Of a DNA stretch of 64,000 bases, positions 1 through 7,961 are shown one piece after another (within the stretch, counting starts at the first letter, position 1; the number at the start of each line of letters is the position of its first letter). The position numbers and the translations under genes are program-made. The notes under the pieces were generated by a model. That model saw nothing but the letters and a program-made list of their open reading frames with translations, did no database searches and was not told the origin of the DNA. Location of the stretch: contig NZ_FQWT01000003.1 of NCBI RefSeq assembly GCF_900129755.1, forward strand, positions 1-64,000. The letters run 5' to 3'. Source of the DNA: Chryseobacterium oranimense (GTDB lineage: Bacteria > Bacteroidota > Bacteroidia > Flavobacteriales > Weeksellaceae).

Positions 1-1617
1 GCAGCTATTTTATGGTTTATCCAGTCAAAAGTAAAATCCAATGGAGCGAATATTGCTCTGGGAGTAGTTTTATTAGGAGTTCCTTTTATGATGGGCTTTC
101 AGAACTACAATGTACACGACAGAAGCAACAGGTATACAGCTTATGATTATGCCTACTCAGTATTAAAATCACTTCCTAAAAATGATATCTTATTTGTTTA
201 TGGAGATAATGATACTTACCCTGTGTGGGCTATCCAGGAAACGGAAAGATTCAGAGATGATGTAAAGGTGGTTAACTTTACCCTTGCTTCGACTCCATGG
301 AATTTAGATCAGATTAAAAGAAAAACATATAACGCAGCAGGAATTCCTAGTGAGCTGACTCACGAAGATTACAGAGACGGTGTTAATGACCAGATCTATA
401 TGATGAAAAAAGAAGACTGGGAAGGAGTTTTCTCTATGCTGAAAGAACAAGGTGTTCCTGATACTCAATTTGGAGCCTTTAGAAAATATCTGACACAGGA
501 TTCACTGACATTGAAAGAAGCTATTGATTTTATCAAATTCAAATCTCCTGAAAAAGATGAGCTTTTAAAAATGTACTTCGGAGAAGAGAAGTATGAGAAA
601 TACAACATTCTTCCGGTAAATAAGTTCATTCTTCCTGTTAACAAAGAAAATGCTTTAAAAGCTGGAATCATCAACCAGGCAGACCTTCCGAATGTAGTAA
701 ACCAGATCATGATTACTTACAAAGGAAACACCCTTTATAAAAATAATCTGATCCTAATGGATATGCTGGCTAATTTCGACTGGAAACGTCCGGTTAACTT
801 CTCATCAGGAGGAATTTACGACAGCGAAAATATCTTTTATCTTGACGAATACCTTCAGTTTGACGGATTCAGCTACAGACTGGTTCCTATCCACACCACC
901 CAGAATGCAGACGGAGATATGGGTAGAGTAGATACCAATTCTTTATATAATGTAGTGAAAAACTTCAGATGGGGGAACTTTAAAGATCTGAACGCTCACT
1001 TTGATGAAACTGCCACTTCCAATATCATGAGCTACAGAATGTCAGCAAGCAGAGCAGCTTCAGCATTGGCATTAAGCGGACAGAAAGCTAAAGCCATAGA
1101 ATTGCTGGATCTTGCATCAAAAGAAATTCCTGCTGAAAAATACAATGATCCGCGTTCATTAAGTGCTATGGTAACCGGATATATTATTGCAGGCCAGGAG
1201 AAAAAAGGACTTCAGCTGGCAGAAATTCTTAAAAAAGGTATTTTTGATGAATATGATTATTATTTGAGCCTTGCTCCGGCTGATCAGAGTTTTGCCAGAA
1301 GGCAGATGAGATCGAAGCCAATGGAATATTCTCTGGTAGTAAGTGCCGTTACAGACGCTTACAAGAAACTGGGTCAGAATGAAAAAGCCTATGCTTATCT
1401 TGTAAAATCCATAGAGCCGATTGATAAAAAGTTCAATGCTTTCATCAAGGATCTTCAGCAGATGGGTAAAGAAAAAGCAAGGAACGAATCTGAAAAAGTA
1501 CAGAAGATTACTCCTTTCTACCAATACCTGTTTGATGTGATGGAACCTTACGATTCTACTTATTCCAAAGAGAAAGAGGATCAGATTACCACAGCAATTA
1601 TCAAAGCAACACAATAA
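1..1617 (+). CDS. DUF2723 membrane protein, C-terminal part (5' end outside window)
   Basis: The reading frame is open from base 1, so the gene begins upstream of the window. The first ~30 residues include a hydrophobic helix, followed by a soluble region with the motif GDNDTYPVWAIQE, which is characteristic of the C-terminal half of DUF2723 proteins of Bacteroidota. These are large multi-pass proteins related to protein O-mannosyltransferases (GT-C fold); their substrate is not established. The last ~200 residues are helical and TPR-like. An ATG at 88 exists but is internal: the family has about ten membrane helices before this point. A strong terminator follows the stop codon. Confidence 0.85.
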   Translation, partial: AAILWFIQSKVKSNGANIALGVVLLGVPFMMGFQNYNVHDRSNRYTAYDYAYSVLKSLPKNDILFVYGDNDTYPVWAIQETERFRDDVKVVNFTLASTPWNLDQIKRKTYNAAGIPSELTHEDYRDGVNDQIYMMKKEDWEGVFSMLKEQGVPDTQFGAFRKYLTQDSLTLKEAIDFIKFKSPEKDELLKMYFGEEKYEKYNILPVNKFILPVNKENALKAGIINQADLPNVVNQIMITYKGNTLYKNNLILMDMLANFDWKRPVNFSSGGIYDSENIFYLDEYLQFDGFSYRLVPIHTTQNADGDMGRVDTNSLYNVVKNFRWGNFKDLNAHFDETATSNIMSYRMSASRAASALALSGQKAKAIELLDLASKEIPAEKYNDPRSLSAMVTGYIIAGQEKKGLQLAEILKKGIFDEYDYYLSLAPADQSFARRQMRSKPMEYSLVVSAVTDAYKKLGQNEKAYAYLVKSIEPIDKKFNAFIKDLQQMGKEKARNESEKVQKITPFYQYLFDVMEPYDSTYSKEKEDQITTAIIKATQ

Positions 1618-1625
1618 TAGCTCAC

Positions 1626-1653
1626 AAAAACGGAACTTCGGTTCCGTTTTTTT
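1626..1653 (+). terminator. Rho-independent terminator of the DUF2723 gene
   Basis: AAAAACGGAAC, a TTCG tetraloop, then GTTCCG and a run of seven T. It starts 9 bases after the stop codon, a textbook intrinsic terminator. Confidence 0.92.
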
Positions 1654-1657
1654 GTTA

Positions 1658-1688
1658 TTGGGTTTCATCAATTTTAAGATTATATTTG
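1658..1688 (+). promoter_or_regulatory. Bacteroidota-type promoter for the GT-C-like gene
   Basis: TTG at 1658-1660, a 20-base spacer, then TATATTTG at 1681-1688, which fits TAnnTTTG. The start codon chosen for the next gene lies 19 bases downstream, giving a short leader. Confidence 0.7.
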
Positions 1689-1706
1689 TGGAACTAAAAA
1701 TGCGTG

Positions 1707-3194
1707 ATGGCAAAAAATAAAAATAACAGGCTCCCAATCTATGCTGTAATTTTTACGGTAACTTTTAAACTTCTCTTTTTACTGACCCATTATATCCAGG
1801 AAGATGCATTTATTACCTGGAGAGTAGCTCAGAATCTGCTGGATTATGGAGTGATAGGATTCAATGGTGAGACCAAAATTTCGGCTTCTACCACCCATCT
1901 TTATGTTTTTGTATCTTATTTTTTTAACCTTATTTTCGGGAAAGAACATTTTGTTGAACCACTACTGATTTTTAATTCCATTCTTTTTACAATAGGAACA
2001 TTGTTTCTTGCCCATCTTACCCTTAAAAATCCGTGGCATAAAGCTGTTTTTATATTTTTAGTAGGCATATTGCCGCCCTCAATCAAGATTTCCATACTGG
2101 GAATGGAATACGGAATTCTTTTCTTCCTTGAAATGGCCCTGCTGTATTACGGTTTCAGCAAAGGCAAAAAGTGGGCGCTTATTCTTCTGCCTGTTTTGAT
2201 TATGTTTACAAGGATCGATACCATTATTTTCCTGGGAATTGTATTTCTTGTCGATGCTTTTTGGAACAGAAAAATCAGATGGAATTATGTTTTCGGAGGA
2301 ATTCTGGGTCTTATATGGACGCTTTCCTTCAACTGGCTCTATTTCGGAGAATTGGTCAATAATACCATCGTTGCTAAAAAGCTTCTTTACGAACACCATT
2401 TTACCTTTGCTCAAAATCTCAAATATTTCTTTATAAGCTTCGGAAATTTCTGGGGAATGCTGAAACTTCCCGGAAACTTCAATCCGGTGACAATCATTAT
2501 CCTTATTTTTGAGTTGCTGTGTTTTATTTATCTTATAAGACAGAGAGATAAGAGAAATTATTTTTTATGGATGATCTTTATTTTCGGATGGGCAAAACAG
2601 ATTATTTTTATCTCTCAAAAAAGCTTATTTGATTGGTATTACTGGGTTCCACAGCTTTTACTTTTCGTTCCGGTCCTTATTTTTGTTTTGGAGCAGAAAG
2701 AGAAAAGGAATGTGTGGCTGTCTCTTCTTGTGGTGTTTTATATTCTTCCAATGACTCTTTTCCAGACCATACATTCTATTGCGACAGGGAACGGGGAGTG
2801 GAATTACCGCAGAAAGATCGGATTGTTTCTTAATACTTACGAAAAAGACAAAAATCAATGGATACTTCTCGAACCCGCTGGTTACGTACCCTATTTTTCA
2901 GGGTTAAAAGCGATTGATGAAGTAGGATTGGTTGACAAACAGATCCAAACCGAAATAAAGAAAGATAAGCCTCATTACTGGATCAATACTGTGAAAAACA
3001 GAAAACCGAAATACCTTCTTTCCTATAAAAACCTCTTTGAAGGAGACGATACAGAATACTATCAGACTCATTACCAGCTTCTGAAAGAATTCAGAATAAA
3101 AGACCACCTGAAAAGTGACAGTAAAATCTTAGAAAAAATCTACCATTTTAAGCCTTCAGGAACAGATTATAATTTATATGTCAGGATAAAATAA
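1707..3194 (+). CDS. Multi-pass membrane protein, probable GT-C glycosyltransferase
   Basis: The 495-residue protein has about ten hydrophobic helices and a C-terminal soluble tail of roughly 100 residues. After the first helix there is a short acidic motif (Q-E-D-A-F, residues 31-35) followed by a conserved-looking loop with W, R and N. This layout matches lipid-linked sugar transferases of the GT-C fold (ArnT/PMT relatives), where an acidic residue in the first extracytoplasmic loop is catalytic. Donor and acceptor cannot be told. The ATG at 1707 is preferred over the overlapping GTG at 1704. It follows a DUF2723 protein, also GT-C-related, but has its own promoter. Confidence 0.65.
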   Translation: MAKNKNNRLPIYAVIFTVTFKLLFLLTHYIQEDAFITWRVAQNLLDYGVIGFNGETKISASTTHLYVFVSYFFNLIFGKEHFVEPLLIFNSILFTIGTLFLAHLTLKNPWHKAVFIFLVGILPPSIKISILGMEYGILFFLEMALLYYGFSKGKKWALILLPVLIMFTRIDTIIFLGIVFLVDAFWNRKIRWNYVFGGILGLIWTLSFNWLYFGELVNNTIVAKKLLYEHHFTFAQNLKYFFISFGNFWGMLKLPGNFNPVTIIILIFELLCFIYLIRQRDKRNYFLWMIFIFGWAKQIIFISQKSLFDWYYWVPQLLLFVPVLIFVLEQKEKRNVWLSLLVVFYILPMTLFQTIHSIATGNGEWNYRRKIGLFLNTYEKDKNQWILLEPAGYVPYFSGLKAIDEVGLVDKQIQTEIKKDKPHYWINTVKNRKPKYLLSYKNLFEGDDTEYYQTHYQLLKEFRIKDHLKSDSKILEKIYHFKPSGTDYNLYVRIK

Positions 3195-3222
3195 TTTTTT
3201 ATTAATTAAAAAGGTTTTAATA

Positions 3223-3675
3223 ATGTTTAGTAGTATTGATTATAAAATTAGAAGAATAAACGAAAGTGATTTAGAAGAAATCGCAAATCTTTATATGCTT
3301 TTTTGGAATGATAGAATGAATCTTCCTAAGATGAAACAGAAATTGGCCGAGCTCTCGAAAAACTCAAATTACATTTTTCTTTGTGCCGAAAAAGAGGGAG
3401 AAGTAATTGGAACCATACAGGGAATTATTTGCGAAGAACTTTATGGAGAATGTGTACCATTTTTAGTGATGGAAAATTTTATAGTTCACGAAGATTATAG
3501 GGCAAGAGGAGTTGGGCGAAACTTATTGAACGAGCTTGAGAAAATTGGAAAAGAAAATAATTGTTCGCAAATAATTTTTATAACAGAAACTGATAGAGAG
3601 GAAACCGTAAAATTTTATGAAAAAGTCGGATTTAACTCTGAATCACATAAAGGATTTAAAAAATCGCTAAAATAA
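3223..3675 (+). CDS. GNAT family N-acetyltransferase
   Basis: The 150-residue single-domain protein has the GNAT core: an N-terminal 'IRRINESDLEEIANLY' strand-helix, the strand E-N-F-I-V that precedes motif A, and the acetyl-CoA binding motif R-A-R-G-V-G-R-N (Q/RxxGxG type). A C-terminal segment 'FYEKVGF' is the usual motif B. It likely acetylates a small molecule or protein N-terminus in the cytosol; the substrate is unknown. Codon use is slightly more AT-rich than its neighbours and it sits 28 bases after the glycosyltransferase, so it may be co-transcribed. Confidence 0.85.
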   Translation: MFSSIDYKIRRINESDLEEIANLYMLFWNDRMNLPKMKQKLAELSKNSNYIFLCAEKEGEVIGTIQGIICEELYGECVPFLVMENFIVHEDYRARGVGRNLLNELEKIGKENNCSQIIFITETDREETVKFYEKVGFNSESHKGFKKSLK

Positions 3676-3687
3676 TAATTGAAGACT

Positions 3688-4215
3688 ATGAAATACTGTG
3701 CTTTTCTCCGCGGCGTAAACGTAAAAGGAACCAATATGAAAATGGCCGATGTGTGCCAGGTTTTTAAAGAAGCAGGAATGCAGGACGTAAGCTCAGTACT
3801 GGCTTCAGGAAATATTGTTTTTTCTTCTGATAAAAATGCCGGTGAACTCAGGATAATTTTAGAGAAGGCGATGTCTGATCATTTTTCTTATGAAGCATTT
3901 TTATTTATTAAGTCTCAGGAAGAAACTCAGGTCTTCTGGGACAGCATTCCCTTTGAAAAAAATAATGATCTGCATATATATGCTTTTGTAGGAAATCCCG
4001 GAGTGGAAAATGTCCTGATGACAGAATTTGAAGCTGCTTCCAAAGCTGAAAACGAAAAAGCATTGATTATCAAAGACATATTTTACTGGCAGGTTCCAAA
4101 AGGAAATACACTGGATTCCTCTTTTGGAAAGGTTTTAGGTAAAAAGAGTCTTAAAGATCAGTTCACCAGCCGGAATATCAATACTTTTGAGAAGATTTTG
4201 AAGAAAATGAATTAA
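3688..4215 (+). CDS. DUF1697 domain-containing protein
   Basis: The N-terminus 'YCAFLRGVNVKG' followed by 'LASGNIVFSS' and a C-terminal 'SRNINTFEKI' are the signature of DUF1697, a family of about 175 residues with a ferredoxin-like fold and no known activity. The length fits. An upstream in-frame TTG at 3679 would add three residues, but the ATG at 3688 matches the family N-terminus. The gap to the GNAT stop codon is only 12 bases, so the two genes are probably one transcript. Confidence 0.88.
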   Translation: MKYCAFLRGVNVKGTNMKMADVCQVFKEAGMQDVSSVLASGNIVFSSDKNAGELRIILEKAMSDHFSYEAFLFIKSQEETQVFWDSIPFEKNNDLHIYAFVGNPGVENVLMTEFEAASKAENEKALIIKDIFYWQVPKGNTLDSSFGKVLGKKSLKDQFTSRNINTFEKILKKMN

Positions 4216-4218
4216 AAA

Positions 4219-4250
4219 AACAGGTTTCATTATAGTAAAACCTGCTTTTC
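4219..4250. terminator. Bidirectional terminator between convergent genes
   Basis: CAGGTTT (4221-4227) pairs with AAACCTG (4238-4244). A-rich sequence on the left gives a T run for leftward transcripts (the acetolactate decarboxylase operon); CTTTTC on the right serves the rightward gene less well. Confidence 0.75.
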
Positions 4251-4272
4251 AATATTTACAATCTATTTTGGA

Positions 4273-5097
4273 CTATTTTCCCTGTTCCAGAAGCTCAAGG
4301 GATTCATTATTTTTTGTTTCAAATTGAAAATTCCGGAAATCTTTATCTTTTGGTGTTTCCAGTCTGAAGCTTTCTAGGGGTGCTATTTCTGTTTTCAAAT
4401 TTTCACCTTCAAAATCCAGCACATGTCCACCATTTTTTTTGTCTGATGAAATAAAATGGAAGTGAAACCCTTTGATATTGATTCCGTTTAAATATTCAGG
4501 AAGATAAAAACCAACCAGCGTACCTTCAGTATTTGAAAAATCAAAGGTCTTTTGCCTGTCAGCAATAGAAGTGAGGATAGGAAAGGGTTCTTTTTCCACG
4601 GGAGGAAAAGCCCTGGTCTTCATATGAGTAAACTTTCTTGTTATTTTAATGGCAAACATTGTATTTGTACCTGGCAGAACTTCACTTATTTCCTGAAGAG
4701 CTTTCTGATAATTTACTTTATTTTTAAGGGTGAAAATATGATCCGGCTGGAAGAACGTTACAAAAGCCAGAGATGACTTAAACTGATCATCAGGGGTAAC
4801 GGTTTGCCCGGTAGCCTTTGTCTGGTATACTTGTCCGTCCAGTATGGTAAGCTCTCCGTCCAGCATATCAGGTGCTCCCAGACCGAAGTCACCTTTTAAC
4901 TTTAAATTCCTGAGCGAAAGAGTTCCCTTATAAAGCCCGCCTATAAATGCATCAGCAATTCCATGTTGATAGAGTTCGTTGTATTTCATTGGATGATCCG
5001 TTGTGGTATTTTTAAGTGAAGAATTACTATTATCCGTCTGTTGGGCATTGAAGTGACTACTTGCTGCCCATAAAATGAAATAAAAGATATTTTTCAT
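4273..5097 (-). CDS. budA: Exported acetolactate decarboxylase
   Basis: Converts 2-acetolactate to acetoin and CO2. Family residues are all visible: Glu82 in 'GELTILDG', the zinc ligands His212 and His214 in 'FHFHF' and His225 in 'GGHVLDF', and Glu242 in 'APLESFR'. Residues 1-18 form a signal peptide (MKNIFYFILWAASSHFNA, then QQ), so the enzyme is predicted to leave the cytoplasm. Its ATG lies one base after the stop codon of the upstream dehydrogenase, implying translational coupling. The 274-residue length is typical for the exported form. Confidence 0.92.
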   Translation of the reverse strand: MKNIFYFILWAASSHFNAQQTDNSNSSLKNTTTDHPMKYNELYQHGIADAFIGGLYKGTLSLRNLKLKGDFGLGAPDMLDGELTILDGQVYQTKATGQTVTPDDQFKSSLAFVTFFQPDHIFTLKNKVNYQKALQEISEVLPGTNTMFAIKITRKFTHMKTRAFPPVEKEPFPILTSIADRQKTFDFSNTEGTLVGFYLPEYLNGINIKGFHFHFISSDKKNGGHVLDFEGENLKTEIAPLESFRLETPKDKDFRNFQFETKNNESLELLEQGK

Positions 5098-5098
5098 T

Positions 5099-5881
5099 TT
5101 ATCGCTGTCCTGCTATTGCCAAACCTCCGTCTACCAGGATACTTTCGCCCATCACAAAAGAGGCTGCAGGGCTGCTTAGCCATACAACCAGCTCCGCTAC
5201 TTCTTCAGGAGCGGCAAAACGTCCTACCGGAGCATGCTTTTTAAACGGTTCTATGGCTTCTTCAGCATTTTCTCCCGGAAAAAATCTGTCAAACATTGGA
5301 GTACGGATATATCCCGGCTGAATATTATTGATACGGATGCCTTCGGATGCTGTTTCAACGGTCAGGGCCTTTGTAAGCCCGTCTACTGCAGCTTTACTTG
5401 CTGAATAAACTGACGATCCGTAAGATGCTCCTCTGGCCAGCCACGAAGAGGTGTTGACAATTGCTCCGCCGGTTCCCTGCTTTTTAAACTGTTCAATTTC
5501 GTATTTACAGGACAGCCAGATACCTTTGGTATTGATATTCATGACCCTGTCAAATTCTTCCTCAGAGGTATTGTCAATACTTGAAAACTGTCCTTCAATG
5601 CCTGCATTATTGAATGCGATATCCAGTTTTCCGAAATGCCTCATGGTTTCATTGATCAGATGCTGAACCTGATCACTTTTTGAGACATCAGTCTGTACAA
5701 AATGTACTGTCTGATCTATAGTACGCAGTGTTTCCAAAGCATCATTTCCCTGTTGCTCCCTGCGGCCGGCAATAACCACCTGTGCGCCGTTTGTTAAAAA
5801 TGATTTTGCAGCGGCAAGCCCGATACCTGTCGTACCTCCCGTAATGAGTACTGTTTTTCCTTGAAAAGTAGGATGTGTCAT
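5099..5881 (-). CDS. Short-chain dehydrogenase/reductase (classical SDR)
   Basis: NAD(P)-dependent oxidoreductase of 260 residues. The cofactor motif TGGTTGIG is at 14-21, NNAG at 91-94, catalytic Ser at 145/146, and YSASK at 159-163. The C-terminus 'SFVMGESILVDGGLA' is typical of glucose-1-dehydrogenase/BDH-like SDRs. Arg40-Arg41 after the second strand suggests NADPH preference. It is tightly coupled (1-base gap) to acetolactate decarboxylase, so a diacetyl/acetoin reductase is a reasonable but unproven guess; the exported location of its partner argues for caution. Confidence 0.9.
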   Translation of the reverse strand: MTHPTFQGKTVLITGGTTGIGLAAAKSFLTNGAQVVIAGRREQQGNDALETLRTIDQTVHFVQTDVSKSDQVQHLINETMRHFGKLDIAFNNAGIEGQFSSIDNTSEEEFDRVMNINTKGIWLSCKYEIEQFKKQGTGGAIVNTSSWLARGASYGSSVYSASKAAVDGLTKALTVETASEGIRINNIQPGYIRTPMFDRFFPGENAEEAIEPFKKHAPVGRFAAPEEVAELVVWLSSPAASFVMGESILVDGGLAIAGQR

Positions 5882-5952
5882 AATTCGTTATTTAGAATGA
5901 CACAAAGTTCGCCTGTACTGCTATAGAATAATTATGCAGAACAAATCAAAGA

Positions 5953-6855
5953 TTATGATTTGGAAAGAATTCTTTTTCTGAACTGATTGGGAGAATCTCC
6001 GGTCTTTTTCTTGAAAGAAATAATGAAATTGGAAGAATGTTCGAATCCCAGGGAATAAGCAATCTCACTCACACTCCGGTTGCTGAACTGTAATAATGAT
6101 TTTGCTTCTTTGATGATCCGTCCGTTAATCCATTCTGAGGTTGTTTTTCCTGTTGTTTCTTTGAGTGCTTTATTCAGGTGGTTGGTGTGTATATTCAGCT
6201 GTGTGGCAAATTCATTTGCATTTTTCAATAGTATAATATTATTCTGGCTAACCGGAAACTGATGCTCCAGCAGCTCTAAAAACAAAGTGCTGATGCGTTC
6301 GGCAGCGTTCGAATGCTGACCATACGTTTGAGGCGGCTGCATTTTCATTGCCTCATGCATAATGATTTGTATGTAATTTCTGAGAAGGCTGTACTTATTG
6401 TCATAATCCGAATGGACTTCTTTCAGCATATTTTCATAGAGGTTTTTCAACAGCCGTACACTGTTTTCATCCGGAAAAAAGACATGATCTCCGCCTGCTT
6501 TAAACAAAGGAGATTGAGATAAACTTTCATTTTTAAGTTCCTGGCTTACAAATTCCTCTGTAAAAAGGCAGAAATAGCCCGTCTGTACTGAAGATTCAGG
6601 TTCCCAGGAATAGGGAATCAGCGGATTGAGAAATACAATAGAAGGCCTGTCGATCCTGATGAACTTATCAGCATAGCTTAATATTCCCGTTCCTTCGCAC
6701 ATCATTGATATTTTATAAAAATCTCTGCGGTAAACAGGTTTTAAACTTTTGCTGCACTCAAAATCCTCTCTGCGGTAGACATTGCATTGAGCATACTGAT
6801 CATGCTCTCTTCCGTGCAGATCATAAAATTCTTCCAAAGTTTCTCTCGCTTTCAT
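5953..6855 (-). CDS. AraC family transcriptional regulator
   Basis: The 300-residue protein has an N-terminal cupin-like sensing domain (about 1-160) and a C-terminal AraC DNA-binding domain: first helix-turn-helix around 'ATQLNIHTNHLNKALKE', second in 'SVSEIAYSLGFEHSSNF', ending 'SPNQFRKR'. It is the first gene of a leftward set, 71 bases before the SDR, and probably regulates the SDR-acetolactate decarboxylase pair. The effector is unknown. Confidence 0.9.
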   Translation of the reverse strand: MKARETLEEFYDLHGREHDQYAQCNVYRREDFECSKSLKPVYRRDFYKISMMCEGTGILSYADKFIRIDRPSIVFLNPLIPYSWEPESSVQTGYFCLFTEEFVSQELKNESLSQSPLFKAGGDHVFFPDENSVRLLKNLYENMLKEVHSDYDNKYSLLRNYIQIIMHEAMKMQPPQTYGQHSNAAERISTLFLELLEHQFPVSQNNIILLKNANEFATQLNIHTNHLNKALKETTGKTTSEWINGRIIKEAKSLLQFSNRSVSEIAYSLGFEHSSNFIISFKKKTGDSPNQFRKRILSKS

Positions 6856-6975
6856 AGTATAAAGTTATAAAATAATAAAATACAGCCGGTGATCAGGAAT
6901 GGTTAAAGCCCTCAAATAATTTTCGATTATGAAACTTTATAAGTATTTTTACTGAACTTTTTAATTGAAATAAAA

Positions 6976-7785
6976 ATGATCCAGTATTTAGATAATATCC
7001 AACACAAAGATTCAAAAAACTTTTTCCTTATTGCCGGCCCATGCATCATTGAAGGTGAAGACATGGCCCTTAGAATTGCAGAAAAAGTAATCAGCTTAAC
7101 AGACAAATACAATATTCCATATATTTTCAAAGGAAGCTTTAAAAAAGCCAACAGAAGCCGTGTGGATTCTTTTACAACCATCGGTGAAGAAAAATCCCTT
7201 GAAATTCTTAAAAAAGTAGGAGAGACCTTTAATATTCCTACGACCACGGATATTCATGAAAATGAGCATGCAGCTTTAGCTGCGCAATATGTTGATGTGC
7301 TTCAGATTCCTGCTTTTTTGGTTCGTCAGACCGATCTTTTGGTCGCTGCAGCGGAAACCGGAAAATGCGTAACCCTGAAAAAAGGACAGTTCCTTTCTCC
7401 TGAATCCATGAAATTTGCCGTTCAGAAAATTACGGATTCCAATAACCAGAAAGTAGCTATTATTGAAAGAGGAAATTCTTTCGGATATACGGATCTTATT
7501 GTAGATTACAGAGGTATTCCTACGATGAGGGAATATGCACCGGTGATTTTAGACGTTACCCATTCATTACAGCAGCCTAACCAAAGCTCCGGCGTTACAG
7601 GTGGAAGACCTGATCTTATAGAAACCATAGCCAAAGCAGGAATTGCTGTAGGAGCAGACGGAATTTTCATCGAAACCCATCCTACACCGGAAACTGCTTT
7701 GTCCGACGGAGCCAACATGCTAAGATTGGATTTACTGGAAGATTTGTTGCAAAAATTAACAAGAGTTAGAGAATCAATTTTATAA
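6976..7785 (+). CDS. kdsA: 3-deoxy-8-phosphooctulonate synthase
   Basis: Condenses phosphoenolpyruvate with arabinose-5-phosphate to KDO-8-phosphate for LPS inner core. Diagnostic motifs are 'AGPCIIEGEDMALRIAE', 'FKGSFKKANRSR', 'TTDIHE', 'IPAFLVRQTDLL' and 'KKGQF'. Cys23 in 'GPC' marks the metal-dependent class (as in Aquifex) rather than the Asn-containing, metal-independent E. coli class. The 269-residue length is normal. It is divergent from the AraC gene and followed by a perfect inverted repeat that should end the transcript. Confidence 0.96.
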   Translation: MIQYLDNIQHKDSKNFFLIAGPCIIEGEDMALRIAEKVISLTDKYNIPYIFKGSFKKANRSRVDSFTTIGEEKSLEILKKVGETFNIPTTTDIHENEHAALAAQYVDVLQIPAFLVRQTDLLVAAAETGKCVTLKKGQFLSPESMKFAVQKITDSNNQKVAIIERGNSFGYTDLIVDYRGIPTMREYAPVILDVTHSLQQPNQSSGVTGGRPDLIETIAKAGIAVGADGIFIETHPTPETALSDGANMLRLDLLEDLLQKLTRVRESIL

Positions 7786-7840
7786 TTTATTAAAGCTTAT
7801 TTAAATTCAAAAATTACTTTCCGGATGTAATATTGAAAAG

Positions 7841-7873
7841 AAAATCATAAAAATACTGTATTTTTATGATTTT
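7841..7873. terminator. Perfect 15-bp inverted repeat, AT-rich terminator
   Basis: AAAATCATAAAAATA, loop CTG, then the exact complement ending in TGATTTT. The stem is perfect but almost GC-free. It lies 55 bases after kdsA and 88 bases before the TonB receptor. The flanking T run (ATTTT AACTTTTT) fits a weak terminator; an operator is also possible. Confidence 0.55.
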
Positions 7874-7961
7874 AACTTTTTAGATTCGAAATGTTAAATA
7901 AAGTTTAAATAAGTTAAAATAAAATTTATATATTCACGTTTGAAATTTTAAAGCATTTCTT

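Noticed and set aside
1159..1737. 192-residue frame on the minus strand
   Set aside because: It overlaps the DUF2723 gene end, its terminator and the next promoter, and its composition (Phe/Ile/Leu/Cys) is that of an antisense shadow.
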